Origin: Acidobacteriota bacterium
Lineage (GTDB): Bacteria; Acidobacteriota; Blastocatellia; Pyrinomonadales; Pyrinomonadaceae
Assembly (NCBI GenBank): GCA_023436495.1
Contig: JAEZIT010000130.1
Coordinates: 1-49,419 of the forward strand
Length of the DNA: 49,419 nt
Direction: 5' to 3'
Both the position numbers and the translations under genes were made by a program. The notes below the pieces were generated by a model. It ran no database searches, was not told where the DNA came from, and saw nothing but the letters and a program-made list of their open reading frames with translations. Below, piece after piece: positions 1 through 7,839 of the stretch (positions within the stretch are counted from its first letter, which is position 1; each line of letters starts with the position of its first letter).

Positions 1-189
1 TTCTACGGCTTCCCGTTCGGCGTGGCGGGAGACGTGCCTTCTTCGGGAGACTATGACGGTGACGGAAAGGCGGACCCTGCTGTGTTCAGGTCAGGGACGT
101 GGTACATCAACCGCTCGGCGGCAGGACAGACGGTAATCGGGTTCGGTACAGCAGGAGACGTGCCGGTGCCGAGTGCTTTTGTCAGATAG
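1..189 (+). CDS. Secreted FG-GAP/VCBS-like repeat protein, 3' end only
   Basis: The window opens inside a coding frame that runs from base 1 to a TAG at 187-189. The 62 visible residues contain an Asp/Gly-rich repeat (SGDYDGDGKADPAVF followed by SGTWYI) and a second partial unit (GFGTAGDVPVPSAFVR). The DxDxDG-type loop resembles FG-GAP/VCBS repeats, which bind calcium and form beta-propeller blades in large extracellular proteins. The start, signal peptide and most of the protein lie upstream of the window, so the function of the whole is unknown. A strong intrinsic terminator follows 36 bases later, so this is the end of a transcript. Confidence 0.75.
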   Translation, partial: FYGFPFGVAGDVPSSGDYDGDGKADPAVFRSGTWYINRSAAGQTVIGFGTAGDVPVPSAFVR

Positions 190-225
190 GAAAAGCTTAA
201 GGCAAAATAAAAACGAAGAAGACGA

Positions 226-256
226 GGCGGAGTGACCAGAGCACTCCGCCCTTTTT
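226..256 (+). terminator. Intrinsic terminator
   Basis: A perfect 9-bp stem (GGCGGAGTG / CACTCCGCC) with a 7-base loop is followed directly by CTTTTT. It ends the transcript of the repeat protein and separates it from thiO. Confidence 0.9.
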
Positions 257-342
257 GCATTCGGGATGGTGCTGATATTTATTTGAAAAGCTGACGAAGC
301 TATTGTTTTCCTTTATTATTTTAATTTAAGGAGTCGAAGAGG

Positions 343-1479
343 TTGAATCAGAGTTTTGATGTAGTGGTCTTGGGTGGCGGTGTGATCGGGCTGGCGGTGG
401 CGAGGGAGTTGCGGCGCGCCGGCGTCGCGCGGTTGGCGGTGGTCGATCGCGGCATTCTGGGCAGCGGGGCCTCGTCGGCGGCCGCCGGAATGCTCGCGCC
501 GGACGCAGAAACGGACGAATTGGACGGATTTTACAAATTCTGCCGCGAATCACTGGAAATGTACCCGCGCTTTGCCGAAGAGCTACTCGATGAGACGGGC
601 GTGGACATCGAACTCGATCGAAGCGGCACGCTTTATGCTGCATTTACCGCCGCAGACTCCGACGAAGTCAGGCATAGGCTGGAGACACATGCGCGCAACG
701 GGTTAAACGTCGTCTATCTGACCGCTGAAGAGACTCGAAAAGCCGAGCCGTTCATCTCGCCAGACGTTCGCGAGAGCATTTTTTTTCCGGATGATTGGCA
801 AGTCGAGAGCAGAAAGGTGCTAGCGGCACTACGGAGATTTGCAGAACTAAACAGCATCCATGTCTTCGAAAATACTGAGGTCTTACGCTTGGTTTCGGAA
901 GGCGGACGTGTCACCGGGGTCGAAACGACGTCCGGACGGATTGCTGCCGGAACTACTGTCCTTGCAACGGGTGCGTGGGCTTCGCTCATCAAAATCGACG
1001 ACACACCAATGCCGTTCATGGTTGAACCTATACGTGGACAGATCATCAGCTACAAGACGGCCAAACGCCTATTTGAGCGAGTGATCTATAGCCCACGGGG
1101 TTATTTGGTACCGCGTGCCGATGGACGGATACTGATAGGAGCAACGTCCGAAGATGCCGGATTTGATGCTTCGGTGACGGACGCTGGAACGGCATATTTG
1201 AAAGATGTTGGATTTGAGATCGTTCCGAGCCTCTCTGGCTTGGAAATAAGCGACGCATGGGCTGGCCTGCGGCCGCTTGCGTCGGGCGGCCATCCGATCA
1301 TAGGACTGCTTCCGGAAACGAAAGGGATCGTCGTCGCGGCGGGTCATTACCGCAACGGGATCCTGCTGTCGCCGTTAACGGGCAGGATCGTCGCCGATCT
1401 GATCGCCGAGGGAATGGATTCGGAGTATTTCGGAATGTTCGGGCTTGGCAGAATGTCGGCCGTGCCGGGTGTATTATAG
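343..1479 (+). CDS. thiO: Glycine oxidase ThiO-like FAD-dependent oxidoreductase
   Basis: A 378-residue protein of the D-amino-acid oxidase (DAO) superfamily. The N-terminal dinucleotide-binding fold shows GGGVIG at residues 11-16, then SGASSAAAGMLAP, which is typical of glycine oxidase ThiO, and a C-terminal segment (AAGHYRNGILLSP) that closes the FAD site. ThiO oxidises glycine to iminoglycine, the glycine-derived part of the thiazole in thiamin synthesis. The start is TTG, supported by AAGGAG nine bases upstream. It is the first gene of a four-gene co-directional group. No other thiamin gene is visible, so a related amine or amino-acid oxidase role is possible, but the length and motifs match ThiO well. 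Confidence 0.85.
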   Translation: MNQSFDVVVLGGGVIGLAVARELRRAGVARLAVVDRGILGSGASSAAAGMLAPDAETDELDGFYKFCRESLEMYPRFAEELLDETGVDIELDRSGTLYAAFTAADSDEVRHRLETHARNGLNVVYLTAEETRKAEPFISPDVRESIFFPDDWQVESRKVLAALRRFAELNSIHVFENTEVLRLVSEGGRVTGVETTSGRIAAGTTVLATGAWASLIKIDDTPMPFMVEPIRGQIISYKTAKRLFERVIYSPRGYLVPRADGRILIGATSEDAGFDASVTDAGTAYLKDVGFEIVPSLSGLEISDAWAGLRPLASGGHPIIGLLPETKGIVVAAGHYRNGILLSPLTGRIVADLIAEGMDSEYFGMFGLGRMSAVPGVL

Positions 1480-1486
1480 GATCAAA

Positions 1487-2911
1487 ATGCGTTTATCAAG
1501 CTTATTTTTAATCTTAGCGGCAGTGATTTCGATATCGGCGCAATCGCGTCGGGCGACGCCGCCGGCAAACGCACGGCAGGCGGCCGCGGCGGACAGCACT
1601 GGCAACCGCCCCGTCAAGGCATTATTCGACGAGGCAAACATTTACGCAAAAACCAAGGAAGCCGAATACGATCAAAAGAAGATCAAAAAGACGGATGCCC
1701 TGCTGGAACAGACTTTGCGCGAACGTAAACAGCTCGCGGCAAAATACTCGGCGGCGGCAGAACTGCGTCCCAGTCCGTCGGCTGAAGACGTTTATTACAC
1801 AGGAATGCTGCACTGGCTGGCCGATAATATGGACGGTACCCGCTCGGCATTCGAGAAATTTTTGATGACGCCGGAACCTACCGGTGAACGGGCACAGACG
1901 GCGCGTACAATGCTGGTGATCGCGGCGTCAAAGCAGAAGCGCCTCGCGGACGGCGAGAAGCTGCTATCCGAATACCGGGAATTAGGACCCGTCAAACAGA
2001 CCGAGATCGGGCGGATGGAAGTCGAGCTGGCAAAGGCCTACACCGCGCAGAAAGAACATGCCAAAGCGGCTGCACACGCCGTTGAAGCATTAGCCGCATA
2101 TAGGTCGATCACGCTCGATCCCGCCACGCGCGGGCGGGGGGCAGATGAACTGCTCGACGCGGGAATGATCGCATTCGAGGCGTATAAAGCCGCAGGCGAT
2201 CGAAAGAACGCCGAAGCCTCACTCAATAGTTTGCGGAAGACCGCGGCGGAACTGAATTCGTCGAGCTTTTACTACTATGCCGTGGATCAACTGATCAAAT
2301 ATCAGATACAGACGGGACGCAAGCCCGAAGCAATGGAAACATTTGCGGGAGCGCTATTGCTCGCAAACAAGGACCTGGCCACCAAGCAGGCGGCGAACGA
2401 CGTGATTCAACGCCTAAAAAAGCGTGAGCGGCAATATAGGCTGTTGGGCGAGACAGCACCAGAAATAGAGCAATTTGAACAATGGTTTCCGGGCAAGCCG
2501 GTAACGCTGGAGAGTCTTCGCGGAAAGGTAGTCCTATTGGATTTCTGGGCGACGTGGTGTCTTCCATGCCTCGAGGCTTTTCCGCATCTAAAGGAATGGT
2601 ACCAAGACCATGAAAAGAACGGGTTTGTCATCCTCGGGTTGACCAGGTATTACGGAATGGTAGGCGGGCTTTCCGCTGACGAGGAACATGAGTTAGAATT
2701 TTTGCGTAAATTCAGGGAGACATGGCGGTTGCCTTACGATTTTGTGATTACTAAAGATCAGCGAAATCAGATCACCTACGGCGCGACCACATTACCGACC
2801 GCCGCATTGATTGACAGGAAAGGAGTTATCCGTTATCTGGAAAGCGGCACGAACCCCACACGCATCGAGGAGATGCGATCGATGATCGAAACGCTGATGG
2901 CGGAGCGATAA
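1487..2911 (+). CDS. Secreted TlpA-like thioredoxin with long helical N-terminal region
   Basis: A 474-residue protein. I place the start at the ATG at 1487, because it begins a clean signal peptide (MRLSSLFLILAAVISISAQ) and has AGGA just upstream; the frame also extends 14 codons further 5' into thiO. After the signal peptide come about 300 residues of alanine- and lysine-rich helices that look TPR-like. A C-terminal thioredoxin/TlpA domain follows, with WATWCLPC; the redox cysteines are C358 and C361. TlpA-family proteins reduce disulfides outside the cytoplasm. The substrate is unknown. It lies 7 bases after thiO and 3 bases before the methyltransferase gene, so it is probably co-transcribed. 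Confidence 0.8.
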   Translation: MRLSSLFLILAAVISISAQSRRATPPANARQAAAADSTGNRPVKALFDEANIYAKTKEAEYDQKKIKKTDALLEQTLRERKQLAAKYSAAAELRPSPSAEDVYYTGMLHWLADNMDGTRSAFEKFLMTPEPTGERAQTARTMLVIAASKQKRLADGEKLLSEYRELGPVKQTEIGRMEVELAKAYTAQKEHAKAAAHAVEALAAYRSITLDPATRGRGADELLDAGMIAFEAYKAAGDRKNAEASLNSLRKTAAELNSSSFYYYAVDQLIKYQIQTGRKPEAMETFAGALLLANKDLATKQAANDVIQRLKKRERQYRLLGETAPEIEQFEQWFPGKPVTLESLRGKVVLLDFWATWCLPCLEAFPHLKEWYQDHEKNGFVILGLTRYYGMVGGLSADEEHELEFLRKFRETWRLPYDFVITKDQRNQITYGATTLPTAALIDRKGVIRYLESGTNPTRIEEMRSMIETLMAER

Positions 2912-2914
2912 GCG

Positions 2915-3562
2915 ATGGCGCACGAAGCCCGCAAGAAAAAAACCAAAACGCAGGATTTTTACGATCGTATCGCCGACGTGCACAACCTGGCGATGAAGGT
3001 TAACGGCTACCGGCAATCGGTCGAGAAATACCTCCGGTCGCTGAATTTGAACATCGGGCCAGAATCTCTGGTGCTTGACGCAGGCAGCGGAACGGGCATC
3101 GTATCGCTAGGATTCTCGGACACGGGTTTTCGTCCAAAGGCTGCCGTGGCTCTCGACCTTTCGCTCAACTCACTGCAGATCGCCAGGGACCAATTCAAGA
3201 AACAGAAAAAGAAAGGAGCAAAACCTGCCGTCCCTGTCCAAGGGAACGTGCTAGAGCTGCCTTTCGCGGACGAGACGTTCGATCTTGTCCTAACATGCGG
3301 TGTTTTGGAATATGTGTCGCTGGACGCAGGGTTAAGGGAGATCGCGCGCGTACTGAAACCGGGAGCGAAGCTGGTCCTGATACCTGTGAAGCCTTCTTTC
3401 GTCGGGTCGGTTCTGGAGTTTTTGTACAAGTTCAAGCTCCATCCGCTGGAGGATGTAAGAAAGATTTCACAACGATACTTTAATATCAAAGGCAACCATG
3501 AGTTTCCGATCACGGAACCGATAGCGTGGTCTAAAACGATCTTTCTTCTGGAGAAACGCTGA
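2915..3562 (+). CDS. Class I SAM-dependent methyltransferase
   Basis: A 215-residue Rossmann-fold methyltransferase. Motif I is VLDAGSGTG (about residues 53-61), an acidic residue ends the next strand (VALDLSLNSL), and the later motifs read NVLELPFADETFDLVL and IARVLKPGAKLVLIP. The layout is like UbiE or Methyltransf_11 enzymes, with a basic lysine-rich N-terminus. The substrate cannot be predicted. The gene starts 3 bases after the TlpA-like gene and ends 15 bases before the glycerophosphodiesterase gene, so it sits in the middle of the operon; a lipid or quinone substrate is possible but not shown. Confidence 0.8.
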   Translation: MAHEARKKKTKTQDFYDRIADVHNLAMKVNGYRQSVEKYLRSLNLNIGPESLVLDAGSGTGIVSLGFSDTGFRPKAAVALDLSLNSLQIARDQFKKQKKKGAKPAVPVQGNVLELPFADETFDLVLTCGVLEYVSLDAGLREIARVLKPGAKLVLIPVKPSFVGSVLEFLYKFKLHPLEDVRKISQRYFNIKGNHEFPITEPIAWSKTIFLLEKR

Positions 3563-3577
3563 GGCGTCCACCCGCAA

Positions 3578-4372
3578 ATGTTCAGGCCTGGAAACTTACC
3601 TTTGATCATCGCACATCGCGGAGCAAGCGCTCACGCCCCGGAAAATACGATCGCGGCATTTCGCGCCGCGGTCGATGCCGGCGCCGATGGAATCGAATTT
3701 GACGTTCGTCTCGCCAAGGATGGCGTGCCGGTCGTTATACATGATCGGACGCTGAATCGCACGGGGCGGATCAACGGGACGGTCCCTGCGATGACCTCGG
3801 CGGAACTCGCGAATGTGGATGTCGGGTCGTGGTTTCGCGATTTGGCTCCTAACCCGTCGATCGCGAATTTTGCCGGCGAGAGCGTGCCAACGCTGGAGAG
3901 AACGCTTGAATTCCTGGCTGACTTCCGAGGAACGTTGTATATCGAGCTGAAATGTGGCGACGGCGACGTTGAAAGGCTGGCTCGAGCCGTTTCCGAGATA
4001 TTGAGCGCGTCACCGCTGCTGCCGCAGGTCATCGTCAAAAGCTTTAAATTGGGCGTGATCCCGATTTTCCGAACCGGGTGTCCGCATGTGCGCACTGCAG
4101 CACTTTTCGCCCCGAAGATCATGAGATACCTGCGGAAGGAAAAATACCTTGTCAAAATAGCAGAAGAGCTTGGTGCCGACAGCCTGTCGATCCATTATTC
4201 GCTAGCGACACGGAAATTGATGAAACGTGTGGAGAAACGCGGTTTACCCGTAACAATCTGGACCGCCGACAATCCACGCTGGATAAAACGGGCCCTTAAA
4301 CTCGGGCTAAACGCGATAATAACGAACGATCCGGCGAAATTGTTAGCGAGGCGGGCGGAGATTCAGGGGTAA
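3578..4372 (+). CDS. Glycerophosphodiester phosphodiesterase
   Basis: A 264-residue TIM-barrel phosphodiesterase of the GDPD/UgpQ family. The family signature is clear: AHRGASAHAPENT with H13 and R14, then E40 and D42 in GIEFDVRLAKDG, and H55 in VVIHD. H13 and H55 are the usual catalytic pair, and E40 and D42 bind the metal. The enzyme cleaves glycerophosphodiesters to sn-glycerol 3-phosphate and an alcohol. There is no signal peptide, so it is probably cytosolic. The C-terminal barrel strands (VTIWTADNPRW, GLNAIITNDPAKLL) are intact. It is the last gene of the thiO group. Confidence 0.9.
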   Translation: MFRPGNLPLIIAHRGASAHAPENTIAAFRAAVDAGADGIEFDVRLAKDGVPVVIHDRTLNRTGRINGTVPAMTSAELANVDVGSWFRDLAPNPSIANFAGESVPTLERTLEFLADFRGTLYIELKCGDGDVERLARAVSEILSASPLLPQVIVKSFKLGVIPIFRTGCPHVRTAALFAPKIMRYLRKEKYLVKIAEELGADSLSIHYSLATRKLMKRVEKRGLPVTIWTADNPRWIKRALKLGLNAIITNDPAKLLARRAEIQG

Positions 4373-4515
4373 AACACGGCCGACCGATCGCCCGCCGTTC
4401 TCACAAACCGGGGCTCCACGACCATTTGCTGGCCCGGCCGCACGCAAAGCGATTTCGAAGAAATCAAATTCTTTCGCAAAAGCTGGGACGAGTTTCGTCT
4501 CTACAGCAGAAAGCC

Positions 4516-4573
4516 CGGTATTGAGATAGAGCCGGGTGATTGAAAAACCCCCGGTTTTGAGATATGGCCGGGT
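4516..4573. repeat. Imperfect tandem repeat, 22-base unit with 36-base period
   Basis: Two copies of a 22-base unit (4516-4537 and 4552-4573) differ at three positions; both begin CGGT, contain TTGAGATA and end GCCGGGT. Each copy can fold on its own through CCCGG / CCGGG, so the region would form two similar hairpins in RNA, followed by a third at 4582-4600. Confidence 0.7.
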
Positions 4574-4606
4574 TAAACAAGGTCCGGAGTAGATCCGGAC
4601 AAAAAG

Positions 4607-4644
4607 AAAAGGCCCGGGCACTTTGGGGGCCGCAAGCCTTTTTT
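4607..4644. terminator. Possible bidirectional terminator
   Basis: AAAAGGC (4607-4613) pairs with GCCTTTT (4636-4642). An inner or alternative pairing is GGCCC (4611-4615) with GGGCC (4627-4631). TTTTTT follows on the plus strand, and the A-rich sequence at 4601-4610 would give a U-tract on the minus strand. It could end the thiO operon, or a minus-strand RNA from 4645-4860. Confidence 0.5.
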
Positions 4645-4801
4645 AACTTTCATTATCTACTCTATATCGAGTCAAGAGCATCGCGCCGACAAGACTCTCA
4701 TGAGTGTCCTCGTTCGTTGAACTGGTCCGTTGCTAATTTCCGAGCCGGATTTCACCCACGGGCAACTTGCGAGCCGGGAACAATCTCTCAAATGCTCCCT
4801 T

Positions 4802-4825
4802 GGTACTTAAACGCGTTTCAGTACC
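4802..4825. repeat. Inverted repeat
   Basis: GGTACT (4802-4807) and AGTACC (4820-4825) flank the self-complementary AAACGCGTTT (4809-4818), leaving a single mismatched pair. It is a nearly continuous hairpin or a 24-bp operator-like palindrome, with no assigned partner. Confidence 0.6.
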
Positions 4826-4954
4826 ATCATCGTACCCCATCCTAAAGCAGGAGTCAACAACTTTTTTGTACGACGAATAAAGCAAATGCGATGGGGTTGA
4901 CACGTCAATTATAATAATTAAAAGCTCATTCTCACGAGCGGAGGGTCCTCACCA

Positions 4955-5575
4955 ATGAAACGACTAACAATATGTTTTTTGACGGCGGTGCTGGCATTTT
5001 TGACCGGTGCGGCTGCAGCGTCGATCGGTTCAGGAATGTTTACCTGCTTATCCGTCGATACAGCCAGATGCAGCAACCCCGTGGCGTGGAAGGACGGCCC
5101 GCCAATGCTGACTGCTGAAGATGAGTCTTACGCGGTTTACGGGGCGGTCTTGAACCAGGGAATGCTGCGGGATAAGGATCTAATCGTGGAAAGCAAAACG
5201 ATGGCGGGTGTTCGATTTTCGATGCCGGAATCATATTACCGCGAGCGTTTTGGCCTTACGACGGCGACGGTCAAGGATTACTTGGCCGAAAATGCGCAGT
5301 CGCGCAACCTGAAGTCGGATCGATTCGGCGATCATCTATTTTTAAGCGGCCGCGAGATCGCAGCGAATTTCGCTGACGGAAATCAGGGTTGGGATGAATT
5401 TTATGAAAGATTTCCGGAATCCGAAGGGATTGTGTATTTTTCGCGTGTGGGATTTGACTTTGAAAGGACGCAGGCCCTCGTCTATGTCGGCTATAATTGC
5501 GGCGAAGCTTGCGGGTCCGCTAGGTTCGTCATCCTGAAAAAGACAAACGGTGACTGGATATTAGCGAGCGAATAA
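4955..5575 (+). CDS. Secreted hypothetical protein
   Basis: A 206-residue protein that I do not recognise. The N-terminus MKRLTICFLTAVLAFLTGAA is a typical signal peptide, so the protein is exported. The mature part has several cysteines (FTCLSVDTARCSN near the start, YNCGEACG near the end) that could form disulfides. GGAGGG lies about 10 bases before the ATG, and TATAAT at 4910-4915 may be its -10 box. A strong terminator follows at 5595, so it is probably a one-gene transcript. Confidence 0.7.
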   Translation: MKRLTICFLTAVLAFLTGAAAASIGSGMFTCLSVDTARCSNPVAWKDGPPMLTAEDESYAVYGAVLNQGMLRDKDLIVESKTMAGVRFSMPESYYRERFGLTTATVKDYLAENAQSRNLKSDRFGDHLFLSGREIAANFADGNQGWDEFYERFPESEGIVYFSRVGFDFERTQALVYVGYNCGEACGSARFVILKKTNGDWILASE

Positions 5576-5594
5576 GCCGAACGCATGATCTATG

Positions 5595-5626
5595 AAAGAA
5601 GCCCCGCCGTTTGACGGGGCTTCTTT
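5595..5626. terminator. Bidirectional terminator between convergent genes
   Basis: A perfect 12-bp stem (AAAGAAGCCCCG / CGGGGCTTCTTT) with an 8-base loop. The A- and T-rich ends give a U-tract on both strands, so it can end both the plus-strand secreted-protein gene and the minus-strand receiver-domain gene. Confidence 0.9.
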
Positions 5627-5661
5627 TATTGAAATTGGTGTGGGAGACGATCTGCTGTAAC

Positions 5662-6057
5662 TCAGTGGCTGCGTTCCCTTCTCTTGGGAGGAGCGTTCAA
5701 GTATTTATCGATCGTTGCCTTGAGCTCTTCAAAATGCAGAGGCTTAGGTATTACCGCCGTACACCCGGCATCGAGAGCTTTTTCTCTGTAAAATTCTCCA
5801 TACGCCGTGACTGCAAGGATAGGGACATCAGAGGATCCGCCCTCGAAGTTCCTAATAGCGCGCGTCGCATCCAATCCATCCAGGACGGGCATGGAAATGT
5901 CCATTAAAATCACATCAGGTTCGAATTTATACGTTTTTTCGACGGCGTCGTACCCGTCGGTGGCCTCTATTGCTTCGTAACCATACAGTTCGAGCATTAT
6001 CTTCATCATCCGTCGGATGTCATCGTAATCCTCTGCAATCAACACTTTAGCCGCCAT
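5662..6057 (-). CDS. Single-domain response regulator (CheY-like receiver)
   Basis: A 131-residue stand-alone receiver domain. The acidic pocket residues are D10 with D12/D13 nearby, the phospho-acceptor is D53 in VILMDISMP, and the switch residues are T84 (AVTAYG) and K105 (IPKPLHFEEL). All are present, so phosphorylation is expected. A short basic tail (PPKRRERSH) follows the fold and there is no output domain. Such proteins act by protein-protein contact or in phosphorelays. No histidine kinase is next to it, so its partner is elsewhere. It is convergent with the preceding gene. Confidence 0.9.
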   Translation of the reverse strand: MAAKVLIAEDYDDIRRMMKIMLELYGYEAIEATDGYDAVEKTYKFEPDVILMDISMPVLDGLDATRAIRNFEGGSSDVPILAVTAYGEFYREKALDAGCTAVIPKPLHFEELKATIDKYLNAPPKRRERSH

Positions 6058-6188
6058 AACCTAACCTCGCTTCTCACAGGACAAGTTCTGTAAAACTTTC
6101 GATCATCTCCATCTTACGGATGCATAACGCAATCAGTGTGCCGAGAAATCATTTGGAGCGGGCTGCGGCTTACGTCGGCACGTTGTTC

Positions 6189-6203
6189 GGTGATATAATC
6201 ACC
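6189..6203 (+). promoter_or_regulatory. Possible -10 box inside a small inverted repeat
   Basis: GGTGAT and ATCACC flank ATA, and the centre contains TATAAT (6194-6199). This lies 9 bases before the ATG at 6209, which would mean a leaderless transcript. No good -35 box is visible, so the call is weak. Confidence 0.3.
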
Positions 6204-6208
6204 GTGTT

Positions 6209-6454
6209 ATGTCTAGTATGGCTTGGATGTTGGTTCTAGTTGGTTTGCTGACACTGGTTGGAAGCCTGGCGTTACTTATCATAACCCTTAAGTATTATTG
6301 GGGCGAGCGCGGAACGCCGCCTTTGACAGGCGAGGCCCGAAGGTTGGCAAAAGAAGAAGAGCTAAGGAGGCGCGCTCGTCAAATTGAGGCAAGCGAGCGG
6401 TCGCGATGGGCATCGCGCAATCCCGACTTTTTTAACAACCGAAAGACGGGCTGA
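6209..6454 (+). CDS. Small single-pass membrane protein
   Basis: An 81-residue protein with one N-terminal hydrophobic helix (about residues 5-28) followed by a highly charged, Arg/Glu-rich helical tail that would lie in the cytoplasm. I recognise no family. The start has no obvious ribosome-binding site; TATAAT lies just upstream. It is divergent from the receiver-domain gene. Confidence 0.55.
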   Translation: MSSMAWMLVLVGLLTLVGSLALLIITLKYYWGERGTPPLTGEARRLAKEEELRRRARQIEASERSRWASRNPDFFNNRKTG

Positions 6455-6527
6455 TTCGGAAAAATAACTTGTCAGGCAAACCGGATCAGGAGTATCTTAA
6501 TTAGACTTTGTAACAGTTGATCGAGAT

Positions 6528-6902
6528 ATGGCACTCGGACTCGGCTATGATCTGGAGATGGAAGACCGCGGGGAGTACCTTTGGGCGCTTGTCGGCGGCC
6601 TGAAATTAACAGCCGAAATATCGGCGGCTTATTGGAACGAGATCGCGGAAAAATGCTTCGAACTCGGGAAAATGAAAGTGCTGATCGAGAAGAATTTCGT
6701 AAATAGCGTCGGGCCGGAAGATATGGTAAAGATGGCCACGCACCTTGGGAAATTGCTGCCGACGAGCAAGGTCGCGTTCTACGATCGTTACAGCCACGAC
6801 AACATCAACCAACTCGGGAAAAAATTGGCGAGGAACCGCGATGTGATGATGCAGCTTTTCGATAACGTCGAAGAAGCCGAACGCTGGCTGCTGGCTAATT
6901 GA
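6528..6902 (+). CDS. Hypothetical protein, possibly SpoIIAA/STAS-like fold
   Basis: A 124-residue soluble protein with no signal peptide or membrane helix. The order of predicted elements (GEYLWALVGGLKLTAE, a helix, MKVLIEK, GPEDMVKMATHLGKLL, SKVAFYDRYS, and a C-terminal helix ending NVEEAERWLL) resembles small SpoIIAA-like or STAS-like proteins, which often end in an EEA-x-x-WL helix. I make this comparison by eye only. It is flanked by non-coding DNA and is probably transcribed alone; a hairpin follows at 6930. Confidence 0.65.
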   Translation: MALGLGYDLEMEDRGEYLWALVGGLKLTAEISAAYWNEIAEKCFELGKMKVLIEKNFVNSVGPEDMVKMATHLGKLLPTSKVAFYDRYSHDNINQLGKKLARNRDVMMQLFDNVEEAERWLLAN

Positions 6903-7272
6903 AACAAAGAAACGAGGTTTCGATAAACTGGGCACGTGAATGATCGTGCCCTTTAGATTTTTCTGGAAGACGGCTACGGTTGTACCTTTTTATGGGTACA
7001 AACAGTTGACGTCTCCTACACCTGAAGGGGTTCCCCGCTCGGAACCCCGTCTCCTTTTAGTTGCGAAACCCATCGAAAAATAATATTGCAAGAACAGCAC
7101 GGCCGCGCGTTCATTGGCGAACGGCGGTTTAGTTTTGAATTTTTCGCGGAGCGTGCGAATCACGCTCAAGAAAGACGCGGTTGATTCAAGCCACTGCCGC
7201 TAGCCTGTTTTGAGAACAGCCGCGCAGGCCGGGGCGCCCCCGGTATGACCCAAGAAAATAGAGGTAATAGCA
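6903..7272. other. 370-base non-coding stretch with three hairpins
   Basis: No gene is supported here. The stretch holds the terminator-like hairpin at 6930-6954 and two further tandem hairpins: TTGTACC / GGTACAA (6980-6986 and 6995-7001) and GGGGTTCC / GGAACCCC (7027-7034 and 7041-7048). The remainder (7060-7250) shows nothing clear. A weak ribosome-binding site (AGAGGTAAT) lies just before the lipoprotein gene at 7273. Confidence 0.5.
6930..6962 (+). terminator. Probable intrinsic terminator
   Basis: GGGCACG (6930-6936) pairs perfectly with CGTGCCC (6945-6951) across an 8-base loop. A broken U-tract (TTTAGATTTTT) follows. It lies 28 bases after the 124-residue gene. Confidence 0.6.
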
Positions 7273-7761
7273 ATGAGAAGACCTAAAACGAAAGGTTTTG
7301 CAAAGTTCGGATCCGCAGCGGCCATCGCTGCGGCGGTTACGTTTATCGGCGCGTGCACGCCCGCTTCGGACCTAAAAACGCCGGTCAACGGGCAAGTTCC
7401 GGCCGCGGCATCAAGCCCGGCGACTTCGCCTGCGGTGTCTCCGGCCGTGTCGCCGTCGGCAGAGCCGTCAAACGCGTCCGCATCTAAAGCGGAATCGCTG
7501 GTTGGCCGCTGGCCCGGAGTCGAAGGAACCTACCTGAATATCACGAAAAAAGACGATAAGTATTCGGTTGAAATAGCGAATCTGGACGGTCCGAAAACGT
7601 ACGAGGGCACAGCCACTGCCGAAGGGATAGAATTTACCCGCAACGGCAAGAAGGAAATGATCAAGACCGCATCAGGCCCGGAAACGGGCATGAAGGGTTT
7701 TGAGAAAGAAACGAACTGCGTTGTCGTGACAAAGGGCAGCGAAGGATTCTGCAGGAAATAG
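7273..7761 (+). CDS. Lipoprotein of unknown function
   Basis: A 162-residue protein with a basic N-terminus, a hydrophobic helix and a lipobox (FIGAC), so it should be lipidated and membrane-anchored. After the cysteine comes a 50-residue Ala/Pro/Ser-rich linker with repeated SPAVSP units, then a compact domain (about 75-162) with an N-terminal LVGRWPG and a beta-strand pattern (YLNITKKDDKYSVEIANL, TYEGTATAEGIEFTRNGKKE). It resembles small lipocalin-like beta proteins, but I cannot name a family. A strong terminator follows. Confidence 0.7.
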   Translation: MRRPKTKGFAKFGSAAAIAAAVTFIGACTPASDLKTPVNGQVPAAASSPATSPAVSPAVSPSAEPSNASASKAESLVGRWPGVEGTYLNITKKDDKYSVEIANLDGPKTYEGTATAEGIEFTRNGKKEMIKTASGPETGMKGFEKETNCVVVTKGSEGFCRK

Positions 7762-7786
7762 CCGGCGTTGTAAGTCCGGATAGACA

Positions 7787-7822
7787 GAGGGCCCGGGCCA
7801 ACACGGTCAGGGCCCTCTTTTT
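7787..7822 (+). terminator. Intrinsic terminator
   Basis: A perfect 8-bp stem (GAGGGCCC / GGGCCCTC) with a 15-base loop is followed by TTTTT. It ends the lipoprotein transcript. Confidence 0.85.
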
Positions 7823-7839
7823 CACGCCGCGCTAATATC

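Larger units (their letters stand above)
4373..4954. other. Long non-coding stretch with many hairpins
   Basis: This 582-base gap has no convincing gene. From left to right it holds a GC-rich stretch, a two-copy tandem repeat (4516-4573), a perfect 7-bp hairpin (4582-4600, GTCCGGA / TCCGGAC), a terminator-like hairpin (4607-4644), and a stretch with a perfect-ended inverted repeat (4802-4825). An AT-rich TATAAT (4910-4915) lies just before the next gene. The frames open here have atypical composition and no ribosome-binding site. One or more small structured RNAs, on either strand, would fit; I recognise no known family. Confidence 0.4.

Noticed and set aside
4516..4573. A CRISPR-like direct repeat
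   Set aside because: There are only two imperfect copies with a 14-base gap and no cas genes, so it is not an array.
4564..4845. A possible 93-residue gene in the hairpin-rich gap
   Set aside because: It runs through the hairpins and terminator, has no ribosome-binding site, and its composition is not protein-like.
4897..4915. TTGACA and TATAAT before the secreted-protein gene at 4955 as a promoter pair
   Set aside because: The spacing is only 7 bases. TATAAT may still be a -10 box, but this TTGACA cannot be its -35 box.
7273..7761. The lipoprotein as a TssJ for the T6SS
   Set aside because: It is 10 kb from tssK, has its own terminator, and its Ala/Pro/Ser linker and C-terminal domain do not resemble TssJ.
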